A program made the translations under genes and the position numbers. Under the pieces are notes generated by a model, which was not told the DNA's origin, made no database searches, and worked only from the letters and a program-made list of their open reading frames with translations. Of a DNA stretch of 64,000 nucleotides, positions 52,132 through 61,724 are shown one piece after another; the first letter of the stretch is position 1, and each line of letters begins with the position of its first letter. Origin of the DNA: Agapetus fuscipes (taxonomy: Eukaryota > Arthropoda > Insecta > Trichoptera > Glossosomatidae); assembly GCA_951799405.1 (NCBI GenBank), contig OX637340.1, positions 2,418,001-2,482,000 on the forward strand. The letters are read 5' to 3'.

Positions 52132-52408
52132 ACTGCGCTCGGCTGAAACTGGAGCCAAATCAAGGATTGAAGAACCTATAAGAAGAGTTAACACAAGGTT
52201 TGGAGAGCGTGCATTTGCAGTTGCTGGTCCTCTGGCCTGGAACCACCTGCCACATCATGTAAGAGAGCTAGAGGACCATGGAAAGTTCCGAAATGCACTG
52301 AATACAAGCAAATTTCTGGCATCGTTTGCACAAGCGCCCTTGGAGTGATTACATCACGAAACGGCGCTATAAAGAAATCATCAACTCATCATCATCAAAT
52401 AAGCAACA
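52132..52408 (+). pseudogene. LINE C-terminus, CR1/L2-like
   Basis: The frame reads LRSAETGAKSRIEEPIRRVN, TRFGERAFAVAGPLAWNHLP, HHVRELEDHGKFRNALNTSK and FLASFAQAPLE, then stop. This is the classic RFG-RAF-V-GP-AWN-LP end of CR1/L2-type proteins. The end is TTACATCACGAAACGGCGC, then TATAAAGAAATCATC repeats. CCTAAC (52126-52131) and CCTTAC (52410-52415) may be a short target duplication with one change. Confidence 0.85.
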
Positions 52409-52535
52409 ACCTTACATGAACATAAACCTTGCAACTCCCGCCGCCGTTCCATGAACCGGGGTGGCATTGGCAAAAGTGAATCGATTTTTACAGCACGGGT
52501 GGTCAGCCTCATACCAACCTATCAGTCAAGGAGTA

Positions 52536-52855
52536 AGCATGTAAAATATTTGTTTGGTTTACTTTAATAGATAAGTTCTCCAGTACAATTTCATTACCCA
52601 TTACTATTTTTGTGATTTTACACAGTAAACAAAACTTTTTGTAAATGTTCAATCATTACAAAAATATTTTTGGAACTTTAAATGACTGGGCAAAAAATTA
52701 AAAACTTTGACTCGTAAAAAAGTGATTCTCAGCCACTCCCACTAATTATAGAAGATGGTCTACAGATTTGCACTTTGGAATCAAAAATAATAACGTGTTA
52801 TGTAAAGATATTTTTTAAATCGCATGTTTACAATTTTTGGAGGCTGATATCTTCG
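52536..52855. other. gap, no gene seen
   Basis: AT-rich, no unit is recognised. Confidence 0.35.
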
Positions 52856-52857
52856 TC

Positions 52858-53000
52858 TTTTTTAATCCTATGCGGGAGACTCCCTACATTTCAGAGACTC
52901 TAGGGGTCTATGACACTTGCTGTAGTGCCACAGAGGTGTTGTTTATGAACTTGGTCGTCGTAAGCAAGACCCAGTTGCTGTAGGGCTGGATGGACCTTGT
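52858..53000 (-). mobile_element. SINE-1 tail b fragment
   Basis: T-run, then CCTATGCGGGAGACTCCC, CTAGGGGTCTATGACACTTG and CAAGACCCAGTTGCTGTAGG. The GCGCCAATTCTC part of the body is deleted. Confidence 0.85.
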
Positions 53001-53039
53001 CTTCTTGGCTACCAGCAAAGTTTACTCAGTGGGACATTT

Positions 53040-53205
53040 ATGTCTTACATTTAATGCACGCTCACAGGTAGACACAGGTAATTTTGCGCTTACAAATGCT
53101 GCATGTGCAGCACATAAACCGGGGGGAAATTAGCAAAAGAGAACCTAGTTTTTATAGCATTTGATTAAGCGTCATATCAACCTATTAATTAAGGAACAAA
53201 AATGG
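53040..53205 (-). mobile_element. RTE-A 3' tail, degraded
   Basis: TTACATTTAATGCACGCTCAC, TTGCGCTTACAAATGCTGC, then a deletion, then GTCATATCAACCTATTAATT and AAGGAACA. Confidence 0.6.
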
Positions 53206-53212
53206 GTTAGGA

Positions 53213-53372
53213 AGCGCTATTCTGCTAAATTCCTTACGAACTTAAGGCAGTGAGATAGCGATTCGTGTCCAAAAATAAGATGTACTGTTATTTGTTTTAT
53301 CTATGGAGTTATTTTGCAAGCTCCAACTTGGATTGATATCCAAAGTGTGAGGAATTTAGCAGAATAGCGCTT
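53213..53372. mobile_element. MITE-4 copy 1, ~160 bp
   Basis: Inverted ends AAGCGCTATTCTGCTAAATT / AATTTAGCAGAATAGCGCTT. The interior has CGTGTCCAAAAATAAG and TTATCTATGGAGTTATTTTGC, shared with the copy at 54688. Confidence 0.85.
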
Positions 53373-53395
53373 CTGGCTTACTTATATACAAAAAA

Positions 53396-53470
53396 AAATC
53401 GGTTTCACTAGCCATATGCGGCCCCTTCGGACACAACGCAGTAAGAACTTGCTCCATATGTGAAGCTTAC
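53396..53470 (+). mobile_element. SINE-2 3' end
   Basis: GGTTTCACTAGCCATATGCGG, CCCCTTCGGACACAACGCAG, then TAAGAACTTGCTCCATATG. Confidence 0.8.
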
Positions 53471-53784
53471 TCTTTTGCTAAGATAGATACATTCTGCAAC
53501 AGGTATTAATTACCGCGAGATTAAAGAGCGTAGAAATAGCACGCATTTTATTCCGTCCGATGTAAAAATGCTTACTTTCAGCGCGGAATACAGTCGAGCA
53601 TCACATTAATTGAAAACAGAGGTTCCCAAACTTTTTTCCCTCAGAGACCACTTCCAAAATTTTTTGCTGGTTCCGGTAGACACCCTGAAAATGATTGCAG
53701 CTTCATTTACGGATATGGATATTTAGAGATTTTTTTTGGATCAAAACTAGGGGGGGGGGGTGTAAAAAAATTAAGATTTTATTT

Positions 53785-54015
53785 ATAATCTAAGTTGCAG
53801 CATTTAAGGCTCTCAAATGCATGCCCACAAACAGACACGTGTAGTTTGCGCTTACAAATGCTGAATGTGGACTTACAAATGAAATCCAAACCTCAAATGA
53901 ACATAAGCCCTACAGCTTTTGCCGACCTTTCCTGACACAGGAGTGGCATTGGAAAAGTGAACCATTTTTTACAGTATGGGTGGTCAGCCTCAAATTAACC
54001 AATAAGTCAAGGAAT
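53785..54015 (-). mobile_element. RTE-A 3' tail inside hAT-like element
   Basis: Starts ATAATCTAAGTTGCAGC with a short deletion after it and ends CCAATAAGTCAAGGAATA. Older subfamily. Confidence 0.85.
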
Positions 54016-54149
54016 ATTATATAATTTCATTTAAAAAAGGATTTATCAAGGGTATGTCAAAATAGTAGTCACGCAATTTCCAAAAGTGAATTGTGAGTGA
54101 CTGGAGTAATGGGCAACAAAACAAATATCTGTTCTCAAAAAATCTGTCG

Positions 54150-54475
54150 ACGGGGGGGTACTGTACTGTATCCTGCCGCCGTTCCACTAGGGGTGGCCGG
54201 TACCTCCGCAAATGCGCCTCCACTTTTTTCTATCCTTACAAACCACTTTCATTTCCTCAATATTCATCACCTTTTTCATACATACTCTTCTCTTATTCTC
54301 ACTCTGCAAATTCCATTCTTTCGCAATCTCACCTATTTGATCTAACCATTCTTTCCTCGGCCTTCCCCTTCCGCGCTTTCCTCTTGACATTTCCTTTGTA
54401 CACTTTCTTCGTTAGTCGTTCATCATCCATTCTTTCGAGATGTCCGAACCATCTCATCGTTCTTTATAGAAGGTA
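54150..54475 (-). pseudogene. RTE-B 3' end inside hAT-like element
   Basis: Minus-strand frame: MSRGKRGRGRPRKEWLDQIG, EIAKEWNLQSENKRRVCMKK, VMNIEEMKVVCKDRKKWRRI, CGGTGHP, then stop. Upstream, past a frameshift near 54388, RWFGHLERMDDERLTKKVYK is still readable. After the stop come GGAACGGCGGCAGGATACAG and a (TACAG)n tail. Confidence 0.9.
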
Positions 54476-54687
54476 TGGAAATTATTATTTTCTAGGTTCC
54501 AATGCAGAATTAAGACCGCAAACTTTTGTCGAAGGGGGTACCTAAACACGCAATTTGATAGATGGGTGCCACGGATTTTCCGTAGACCCCCTCGTACAAC
54601 TTGTAGACCCCCTTTTATGCCACGTCAATGTAGACCCCCATCGAGTATCCCGTAAACTCCTAGGGGTCCACCTGAAGCCTTCTTTGG

Positions 54688-54860
54688 CTTAATTCCTAAC
54701 GACCTTAAGGCGACGAGCTGGCGATCATGTCCAAAAATAAGGTGTGTAGTGATTTTTTTTATCTATGGAGTTCGTTCGCAAGCGCTAGCAATCTCCGACT
54801 TGTGTGGATATCCAAAGTGTAAGGATTTTTTTTGAAAACAAGAAGAATAGCGCTTCTGGA
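54688..54860. mobile_element. MITE-4 copy 2
   Basis: Shares AATTCCTAACGACCTTAAGG, CATGTCCAAAAATAAGG, TTATCTATGGAGTT and GATATCCAAAGTGTAAGGA with copy 1, and ends AGAATAGCGCTTCTGG. The outer left end is lost. Confidence 0.75.
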
Positions 54861-55142
54861 CCACTTTGAGAATCACTGATTTAAAGCATCTCTCGCGTTC
54901 TCACATAGAAAGTGCTGATTTTGGATTCAGCGCTTCGTCAACCCAATTTCTTGCACATGACAATGGATTGCAGAACATTTTGCAATACTCTTATAATAAT
55001 ATGAAATCGCTACTCGAGTGATGAATAAATTAATATGAATTAGTGTTGAGAATGTTATATAAATAATTTATTTTATCACTTTCACGCAATTCCGTAAAAG
55101 TTGTAGAATAAAATAACAAATTTCTTATTAGAATAATCATCG

Positions 55143-55348
55143 GTAAAAACATGGTTCACTTTGCCAATGTCACCCCTGTTTCACGAAAAGTCGGCAAGAG
55201 TTGCAGGGCTTATTTTTATTTGAGATTGGGTTTTTTTGTTGTGTCCACATGCGGCATGTGTAAGCGCGAATTTATACGTATCTGATTGTGGGATTTCATT
55301 TAATATGAATCTTAAATATATCATATCTTTGTAACTTAGATTATTGCC
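55143..55348 (+). mobile_element. RTE-A 3' tail, 5'-truncated
   Basis: Begins GGTAAAAACATGGTTCACTT and ends TTTGTAACTTAGATTATTGC. Confidence 0.85.
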
Positions 55349-55719
55349 TATAGACTTTGATTAATGCCTAAGATTTTAAATTGAAACGTAGTGGGCTCGA
55401 TCTCCGGAAGAGCACATAAAAATAGCTTTCAAAGAAAATCTTTTATTAGTCATTTTATTAGTAGCCGTATTGTGACAAATCACTTCAAGGGCGATTTACA
55501 TCGTTATTGATAAAAAAAAATAGTGAACAGGAAAAAGCAAAAAATGTTCCATGTACAAAAATAGAAATTAAATGACAAATTGAAGCAAATTAAATTTCAA
55601 CAAAAAATAAAATTCAATTCAATTCAATCACACCAATGGTCGACAATTCAAATCAAATTATACTGATATCAATTGTTAAAAACCTGTCATATTAATCAAA
55701 TCAAATTTATCAAATAAAA
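55349..55719. other. gap, no gene seen
   Basis: AT-rich. AATTCAATTCAATTCAATC at 55612 is a small tandem run. Confidence 0.35.
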
Positions 55720-56350
55720 TCTATAATCTAAGTTGCAAAAATATATGTATTAACATTTAAAACCCATATCAAATGCATGCCCACAAACAGACAAGTGTAA
55801 GCTCGCGTTAACAAATGCTGAAAACTAAGCCTCAAATGGACATAAACCCCGCAATTTTTGCCGACCTTCCCTGAAATAGGGGTGAAATTGACATAGTGAA
55901 CCATTTTTCACAGTATAGGTGGTCAGCTTTATACCAACCTATGAGTCAAGGAATACAAACAACTGATTACATTTGAGTATATAAAATAAATAAACAGTTA
56001 AACAGTAAAAATTAAAACCTACAAAACATACGAGTATTCTATAAAAAAGTGAAAATATTTTTTAAAAGCCTACAGATCAATCGCAATTTCTTTCGGTCCT
56101 TGCATACTTCTTTCATTTCATCCAGAGTCATAACCTTTTTCATACAAGCTCTCCTTTTATTATGACTCTGGATATCCCATTCATTCGCTATTTTTGAAAT
56201 TTGGTCCATCTATACCTTTCTCTGTCTTCCTCTACCACGACATCCATCTATTCTTGCAACATATACTTTCTTCGTCAGTCTTTCCTCATTCATTCTCTCC
56301 ATATGTCCAAACTATCTTAGCACACTTCTTTTAATCTTCACTTTCACACT
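55720..56350 (-). mobile_element. RTE-A 3' end with ORF stub
   Basis: Tail CTATAATCTAAGTTGC, 3' UTR to about 56070, then the ORF end up to 56350, reading (C to N) CKDRKKLRLI, MTLDEMKEV, NKRRACMKKV, then a stop in the WMDQI segment (a TAGATGG in place of TGGATGG) and further motifs upstream to VKIKRSVLR. 5'-truncated and dead. Confidence 0.9.
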
Positions 56351-56364
56351 TAAACAATTCATCT

Positions 56365-56515
56365 AGATATATACATAGAACAGTCACAAATCCTGATTCA
56401 GACTTACAGCAACTGAATCTTCCATGATCAATTTACTTTAGAGACAACACGCAGATGTCTTAATAAGATATGATTTATATAACAGATCTTACCAAATAAA
56501 TCAGCCTAATAAATG
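56365..56515 (+). mobile_element. SINE-1 tail a, strongly diverged
   Basis: CAGACTTACAGCAACTGAATC and AACAGATCTTACCAAATAAA then TCAGCCTAATAAATG keep the order of the SINE-1 end. The first motif is quoted as CAGACTTACAGCAACTG. Confidence 0.5.
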
Positions 56516-56712
56516 TATAAGAATAAATTATAATGTTTAAAGGTGTGTTTATAAATTTAAATGTTAATCATATTTTTTGCACTTGTAATAAATACATGTT
56601 TACATTATTGAAAAGTGAAATCACATCTGTGGAACATTCAAACGTATTTTTTCCGTACGTTGCATTTATGTTAATGAATAGCATTGATTTTGCAAGTGGT
56701 TATACTTTATGT

Positions 56713-56796
56713 TAGATTTTTGTATCTTAATTCATCGGTAGAATGAAGCCTGTGATAGTGAGATGAAGCAGATGCAGGAGGTGACTTAAAAGGTAT
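56713..56796. repeat. copy of LTR-internal sequence
   Basis: AGATTTTTGTATCTTAATTC and GCCTGTGATAGTGAGATG recur in direct orientation at 57197-57250, on the other side of the LTR. Confidence 0.75.
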
Positions 56797-57182
56797 TGTT
56801 AGTTTTTACTGGGGTTTCTTTTATTTAAACTGCAATTATTTATTTTAACAGAATTTATTATGGTTCACAATTTACAACAATTGATTTCTAGCTCTGCCTT
56901 TCAACTTCACGGCTCAATGTTTTATTCGACATTCCCCTGCTGCTCCATTGCAGTCCCTTTATATAGGTACAGCAGAGATCTTTCTTGCATATTCAAGACC
57001 ACTCGACCTCTGTTCAAGATTATACTAGACAGCTGTTCATGTAACTTACTACTACCATCATGGATCATATTGAACTGTTTACTTCGAAGTTCGTAGTTCG
57101 TAATATTATTATCATCATGCTAGTGCCAGACTGTTCTATGTTTGCATGTACAGTCGTACGTAGGTACTCCAAGTTCATAACA
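56797..57182 (-). mobile_element. LTR-like repeat
   Basis: On the minus strand it begins TGTTATGAACTTGGAGTACC and ends AAAAACTAACA. It has TATATAAAGGGACTGCAATGG as a TATA region and AATAAATAATTGCAG near the 3' end, as expected of an LTR with promoter and polyadenylation signal. It is paired with an inverted relative at 57495-57881. The TATA motif is quoted in part: TATATAAAGGGACTGC. Confidence 0.65.
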
Positions 57183-57494
57183 ATACTTTGTATAAGATTT
57201 TTGTATCTTAATTAATCGATACAGTCAAGCCTGTGATAGTGAGATGGGGTAGATCCAGGATGCGACTTCAAAGATATCATGTCTCCAGAATGAGTCATGA
57301 AAGACTCAAATAGGCGCGTTGTAGCTAATAGGATTTCAATAAGTGAAAACTGGAAGTCTCCCTCAAAGGTAGGAATATAGCTGGACATCGTCATCTCAGG
57401 ATCTATGAGAATGCGATCGAGGATCATCCTGTCGATACCGACATTTGGTGTCCAGGACTATTTCGGGACGGAATGAGCCTAAGATAGGGGCAGA
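57183..57494 (-). pseudogene. remnant between two LTR-like repeats
   Basis: An open stretch of 71 codons (57212-57427) reads PEMTMSSYIPTFEGDFQFSL, then IEILLATTRLFESFMTHSG, and stops just before the minus-strand LTR. It may be the last coding piece of an LTR retrotransposon. I recognise no protein family in it. Confidence 0.35.
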
Positions 57495-57881
57495 GTCACG
57501 AACTTGGAGTACCTACGTGCGCCTGTACATGCATACATAGTGTATAGAGCAATCTGGCTCTAGTGTGATGACGTAAGTGCTACGAACTATGAAATCAAAG
57601 AATATGTACGATAATGTGGGAGTAGTGCATAGAGCGGCGTTCTAGTGTGAGCGAAAAATCGAAGAATGATCTGGAATATGCGAGAAAGATCTCTTGTGTA
57701 CTTATATATAGGGACTGCAATGGTGCGGAGAGCGGATTAGTCGCTCCAAAGATTTTGCCGTGAAGTCAAATAAGCAGTAATTGTCAATTGTTGTAAATTG
57801 TAAACCTAACAGTGTGAAATGAATTCTGTTAAATAAATAATTGCAGTTTAATTAAAAGAGAACCAAACTAAAATCATAACA
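57495..57881 (+). mobile_element. LTR-like repeat, inverted partner
   Basis: CACGAACTTGGAGTACCTACG, a TATA region ACTTATATATAGGGACTGC, GCGGATTAGTCGCTCC, then TGTTAAATAAATAATTGCAG and the end CATAACA. It is clearly homologous to 56797-57182 but in the opposite orientation. Confidence 0.65.
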
Positions 57882-58337
57882 ATATGAAGTTGTTTGTGAA
57901 TCACAGATCAGAAGATCGAAATAAAAAAAATAAGATGAAGAAGAGCATTCAACAATTATAGATTTGTCTTCAAATGTTTTATTATTATTTTTAGGTTAGT
58001 CGTGAGTATCAAGCATGCAATTAAAAATATGTTTAGTAATAGTACACTTCAAAGAAAGGCATTAAATGCTTTTTAAGAGCTTCATTCATCTTAAATGGAA
58101 AGGCTCACGAGGTCAAGATCAAAGGGCCACTTTCTTTCGATTAAAAAGTGATGAGGTGCCTGAAATTTATATACATTTCATAGTTGTCGGTCAAAGAGTC
58201 ATAGTTCTTTGAGAATAAAGATAGAGAAAATTACATATTACAAATAAGTTGAGTATTTAAACGTAACGTGAGTAGAAAGCAATACCTTTTGGTTGAGAAA
58301 CGATATTTTAATGGGCCATCAAAATTCAAACAATGTG
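57882..58337. other. gap, no gene seen
   Basis: AT-rich, no unit is recognised. Confidence 0.35.
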
Positions 58338-58587
58338 CAGTACCCTTAGTACGAGTTGCAAAACTTCAAGAGTAAAGTAGAGTTTACGGAAAGTATCAAA
58401 GAGTGGATTTTCCCTAAAATCTGCCGTTTTTGTTTTTTACACTTTATGGTCTTAACAAAAGAGTTACAGGGATGAAGAAAATCAAGTTCAAACAAATAAA
58501 AACGGCAGGTTTTAGGGAAAACCACTCTTTAATAATTTCCGTAAACTTTACTTTACTCAAGTTTTGCAACTCATACTCAGGGTACAG
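58338..58587. mobile_element. MITE-2 copy, 250 bp
   Basis: Ends CAGTACCCTTAGTACGAGTT and AACTCATACTCAGGGTAC. The interior matches the copy at 11530 throughout (GATTTTCCCTAAAATCTGCC, GTTACAGGGATGAAGAAAATC). Confidence 0.88.
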
Positions 58588-58611
58588 TAGATAAAACGTA
58601 GAAATAATATT

Positions 58612-58950
58612 GGTATTGTTGTGTTCTTGTGGTTCAAAAGTCTTTCAATTAACAATACTGGTCTTCTTTTACAGTTATTTATTTCACACTTAATTTATTT
58701 TTACAAATTTACATTTATTTTTAACACTTGGATTTATTTCATTACACTGGTTTTAGTTCACTGGTCGAATTTGTTTATTGTATTGGTGGAGTTTGAAGAT
58801 AAGACTGCCCAGTGCAAGCAACTTGCACCCTTTTATACTAAGAGAGTCGAACACTCCGGAACATATTTTTGCTCGATGCTTCTCGAAGTACTTAGCCTAG
58901 AGACTTCTCTATTTACACACAATTATCAATCCTACCCACCAATACAATAA
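58612..58950 (-). mobile_element. putative solo LTR
   Basis: On the minus strand: TGTATTGGTGGGTAGGATTG, ACTCTCTTAGTATAAAAGGG (TATA box), CCACCAATACAATAAAC, AATAAATCCAAGTGTT, and an end in AACACAACA. The order promoter, then AATAAA, then CA-end is LTR-like. There is no second copy in the window and no clear target duplication. Confidence 0.45.
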
Positions 58951-59358
58951 AGAATTCCTATAACTAATACTTATACATATTTTAATATTTACATTAACTA
59001 TTTAAATACCAGTATTTTGTATCCGTATAAAAGTTTATAAAATTAATATAAAACTTAAATTTTGCTGCTAAAATTTTATAGATTTAAAAAAAATAAGCAT
59101 AAAAAACGAAAGACGATTTCGTTGAATTCGAGTTATGCAAATGTCAACATGGCAGACGTGAAACCAGTTTTATATTTTTATGATAAACAAAATATAACTG
59201 CGCCATCTTGAAGCAAGAAATGACTGAACGTGTGTTTTTGCATCATGAAATTTGTGAAAGTGAACTCTTCCTGTTCGCTTTGCCAATAAACGCTTGAAAT
59301 TTTGGAAAAAAATAATTCGATGCTTTCACCTTCCTTGACATATTCTTCATATTTCATA
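58951..59358. other. AT-rich gap, no gene seen
   Basis: No unit is recognised. Confidence 0.35.
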
Positions 59359-59610
59359 TTCCTTGACTTATAGGTTGGTATGAGGCTGACCACCCACACT
59401 GTAAAAAATGGTTCACTTTGCCAATGTCACCCCTGTGACAGGGGAGGGCGGCAAAAGTTGTAGGGCTTATGTTGATTTGCGGTTTGGATTTTATTTGTAA
59501 GTACCCATTCAGCATTTGTAAGCTCGAACTACACGTGTTTGTTTGTGGGCATACATTTGAGAGCTTTAAATGAATATATCCTTGTAACTTAGACTATAGA
59601 TTATAGATAT
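59359..59610 (+). mobile_element. RTE-A 3' tail copy, complete
   Basis: Starts exactly at the TTCCTTGACTTATAGGTTGG boundary and ends AACTTAGACTATAGATTATA. Confidence 0.9.
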
Positions 59611-59678
59611 AGTAAAAAGACGAAGATGAACATGGTTGATTATATTGGAGTTATACATGTTGCATGTGTGATATGTTA

Positions 59679-59928
59679 TCTAATCTAATCTAATCTAAGC
59701 TGCAAAGATATATATCATTTATATTAAATGCATTCCCACAAGTAGACATGTATAGTTTCACGCTAACATATGCCGCATGTGGACCTACAATATAAAAAAA
59801 ATATCTCAAATGAACATAAGCCCTGCAACTCTTGCCGTCCTTCCCTGAAACAGGGGTGACATTGCCAAATTGAACCATTTTTTACAGTATGGGTGGTCAG
59901 CCGCATACCAACCTATAAGTCAAGAAAC
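59679..59928 (-). mobile_element. RTE-A 3' tail copy
   Basis: Tail CTAATCTAATCTAATCTAAG, small deletions (GATATATATCATTTATATTAAAT), right boundary AAGTCAAGAAACC. Quoted words are abbreviated. Confidence 0.88.
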
Positions 59929-60049
59929 CAATAGTCGAATAAATATATAGTCGAATAAATAAGGATTACAAAGATAATTTTAGACAAGTCCAAAATCGTA
60001 ATGTGAACGAAAGGACTCGTAATCGGAAATGTTTTATGACCCCTAGCCA

Positions 60050-60245
60050 GGCACAAAATATTATTATTTTAATTTTAAATGTGCTCTTCTCTGTGTTGAA
60101 CAAATCATCTCCTTTTACCAGATTACCCCTTATAGACCGGTCGCTACCATCCAGACTTACAGCAAATGTGTCGCTTTCAATAGTGACGACCAAGTTTGCA
60201 GAGAGCTCATGACAGTTAACATAACATCGTCCAACAAATATCTGT
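60050..60245 (+). mobile_element. SINE-1 body and tail a, diverged
   Basis: AAATGTGCTCTTCTCTGTG, TATAGACCGGTCGCTACC and GTGACGACCAAGTTTGCAG follow the SINE-1 order. The tRNA-like module is lost. Confidence 0.65.
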
Positions 60246-60407
60246 TTTTTCACCAAATATCATCCCTATCTTTATTTTATTATCTCTGTATGATTGCAAG
60301 ACATGACATATTTATGTACGTACATATTTTGTATTTACAGTGGATTTTAGGGAAGTATTCTAACGTATAGGGAGGCACGAAACCTGGTAATCTATAAAAC
60401 CCCTTTA

Positions 60408-60690
60408 GGCTGATTTATTTGGTGAACGCTGTTTTTGCGTGTATCATACCTCAAGAGCCCTCTGCAAGCTTGGTCGTCGCTGTAGAAAGCGTCAATTCTC
60501 AAGCAAGACCCAGTTGTTGTAAGGTTGGATGGACCTTTTAGCGACCGGTCTTTGGTAAAGGTGTATGAATTTTGTAACCTAGCAAAGAGCAAATTTGAAA
60601 ATATTAATGGTGTATTTTTTGTGCTCCGCCGGGATTCGAACCCACAACCTTCCAGTTACGAGTCCGAAGTGTTACCACTGGACTACGGAC
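60408..60690 (-). mobile_element. SINE-1, tail a, 5S head absent
   Basis: The minus strand begins inside the tRNA-like module at GTCCGTAGTCCAGTGGTAAC (60690) and has a perfect B box GGGTTCGAATCC. Body and tail are complete, ending CAAATAAATCAGCCTAAAG. It is the best preserved B box of the family. Confidence 0.9.
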
Positions 60691-60744
60691 ACTTGTACAT
60701 TTTCTACAGGAAAGTTTGCTTCGCAAAATGCGCAGTCGTTAAAA

Positions 60745-60872
60745 CATTTGGATTATTTTTTTAGTGAGCGCTACTTTTTATATTACCCACACCTCAAGAG
60801 CCCTCTGCAAGCTTGGACGTCGCCATAGAAAGCGACAATTCTCAAGAAGACCCAGTTGCTGTAAGGCTGGGC
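60745..60872 (-). mobile_element. SINE-1 tail a fragment
   Basis: AGTGAGCGCTACTTTTTATA, CACCTCAAGAGCCCTCTGC and AAGACCCAGTTGCTGTAAGG: tail and part of the body only. Confidence 0.8.
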
Positions 60873-61452
60873 ATTCTAATTTTTTTTTTGGTAGCCATTA
60901 GCTGTCTCGGACCGGATTAATCACACTGACTGGTCACATTTGACGTAGTTATAACAGATCTTCTGTAATACGAGTATATTAAAAGCGAAAGTGAGAAAAA
61001 TCTAATAGAGTAATAAATTTCAACTTTACATATGGATGTCAATTGTCATTTATCAAAGCAAGCGTGGTGCGGTTATGCAATGAATGATTTTATTCAGCAT
61101 AAAAGGCAGGAATGGATCTCCGCGCAGTAATTTACTGGAAATGTATGCCTATTGCATTATTCAGTGCGGCCGGTTACATCGCAGGATTGAAAACTACATA
61201 TCTAAACGTCCGAGGACCTTGGTTTGCTTTTTAATTGAATTGACGCTGCTGGCAATTGGCAAATAAAACAGTTTGCTGAATTCGATTAGCTCTATTGCAA
61301 ACTGCTAACACATAAACTAGTTTAGCTAATGGTTTCATATCTTCAAAGCAGATCTTCATACGTGAAATGAATTACAAAGTGAGGATAGCAAATATTGATT
61401 GTTTTTGGACCTCCATACACGCATCTTTATAAAAAAATCTTAATATACTCTT
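60873..61452. other. gap, no gene seen
   Basis: GGACCGGATTAATCACACTG at 60919 recalls the SINE-1 junction but is not followed by the family. No gene is visible. Confidence 0.3.
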
Positions 61453-61463
61453 AGCCGTGATTT

Positions 61464-61724
61464 ATAACGTGTGGAAATCTATGAACAGATTGAGGACCAA
61501 TGTTGGAAGAGCCCGGGCCAACATGTTGACCTGGGGATTTCTGGGACGGGAGGACTCTACACTATGTGAGTGTGGAGCTCAGCAAACAATGGAGCACCTG
61601 CGGTGTTGTCCCTCCTGTCCGACAAGCTGCTCCATGGATGATCTCTTTGCGGGAAACCAAAGAGCTGTAGACATTGCTCGTTACTGGGCCAAAACGGTGT
61701 GAAGCTGACACGAAGAAGAAGAAG
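61464..61724 (+). pseudogene. LINE C-terminus with C-C-H cluster, copy 2
   Basis: Open frame NVWKSMNRLRTNVGRARANM, LTWGFLGREDSTLCECGAQQ, TMEHLRCCPSCPTSCSMDDL, FAGNQRAVDIARYWAKTV, then stop, GAAGCTGACAC and (GAA)n. AGCCGTGATTT flanks it at 61453-61463 and 61723-61733, a target duplication of up to 11 bp. The frame has no stop, unlike the copy at 50213, so this is the younger or better-kept insertion. Confidence 0.92.

Larger units (their letters stand above)
51583..52535 (-). mobile_element. RTE-A 3' tail, twice interrupted
   Basis: Pieces at 51583-51651, 52075-52131 and about 52410-52535 join into one RTE-A tail that matches the uninterrupted copy at 62948-63193 almost word for word (GCACATGTAG, TCTGCATGTGTGCATA, CCTAACATGAACATAAACC, CAGTCAAGGAG). 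SINE-1 and a LINE end occupy the two breaks. Confidence 0.92.
53617..54878. mobile_element. hAT-like element with nested insertions
   Basis: Ends CAGAGGTTCCCAAACTTTTT and GTGGTCCAGAAG-side CACTTTGAGAATCACTG (reverse CAGTGATTCTCAAAGTGG) are the CAG-initial inverted ends typical of hAT elements. ATTGAAAA (53609-53616) and ATTTAAAG (54879-54886) could be an eroded 8-bp target duplication. The interior has repeated GTAGACCCCC words (about 54580-54640). Nested inside are an RTE-A tail, an RTE-B end and MITE-4. No transposase frame is seen. Confidence 0.6.
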
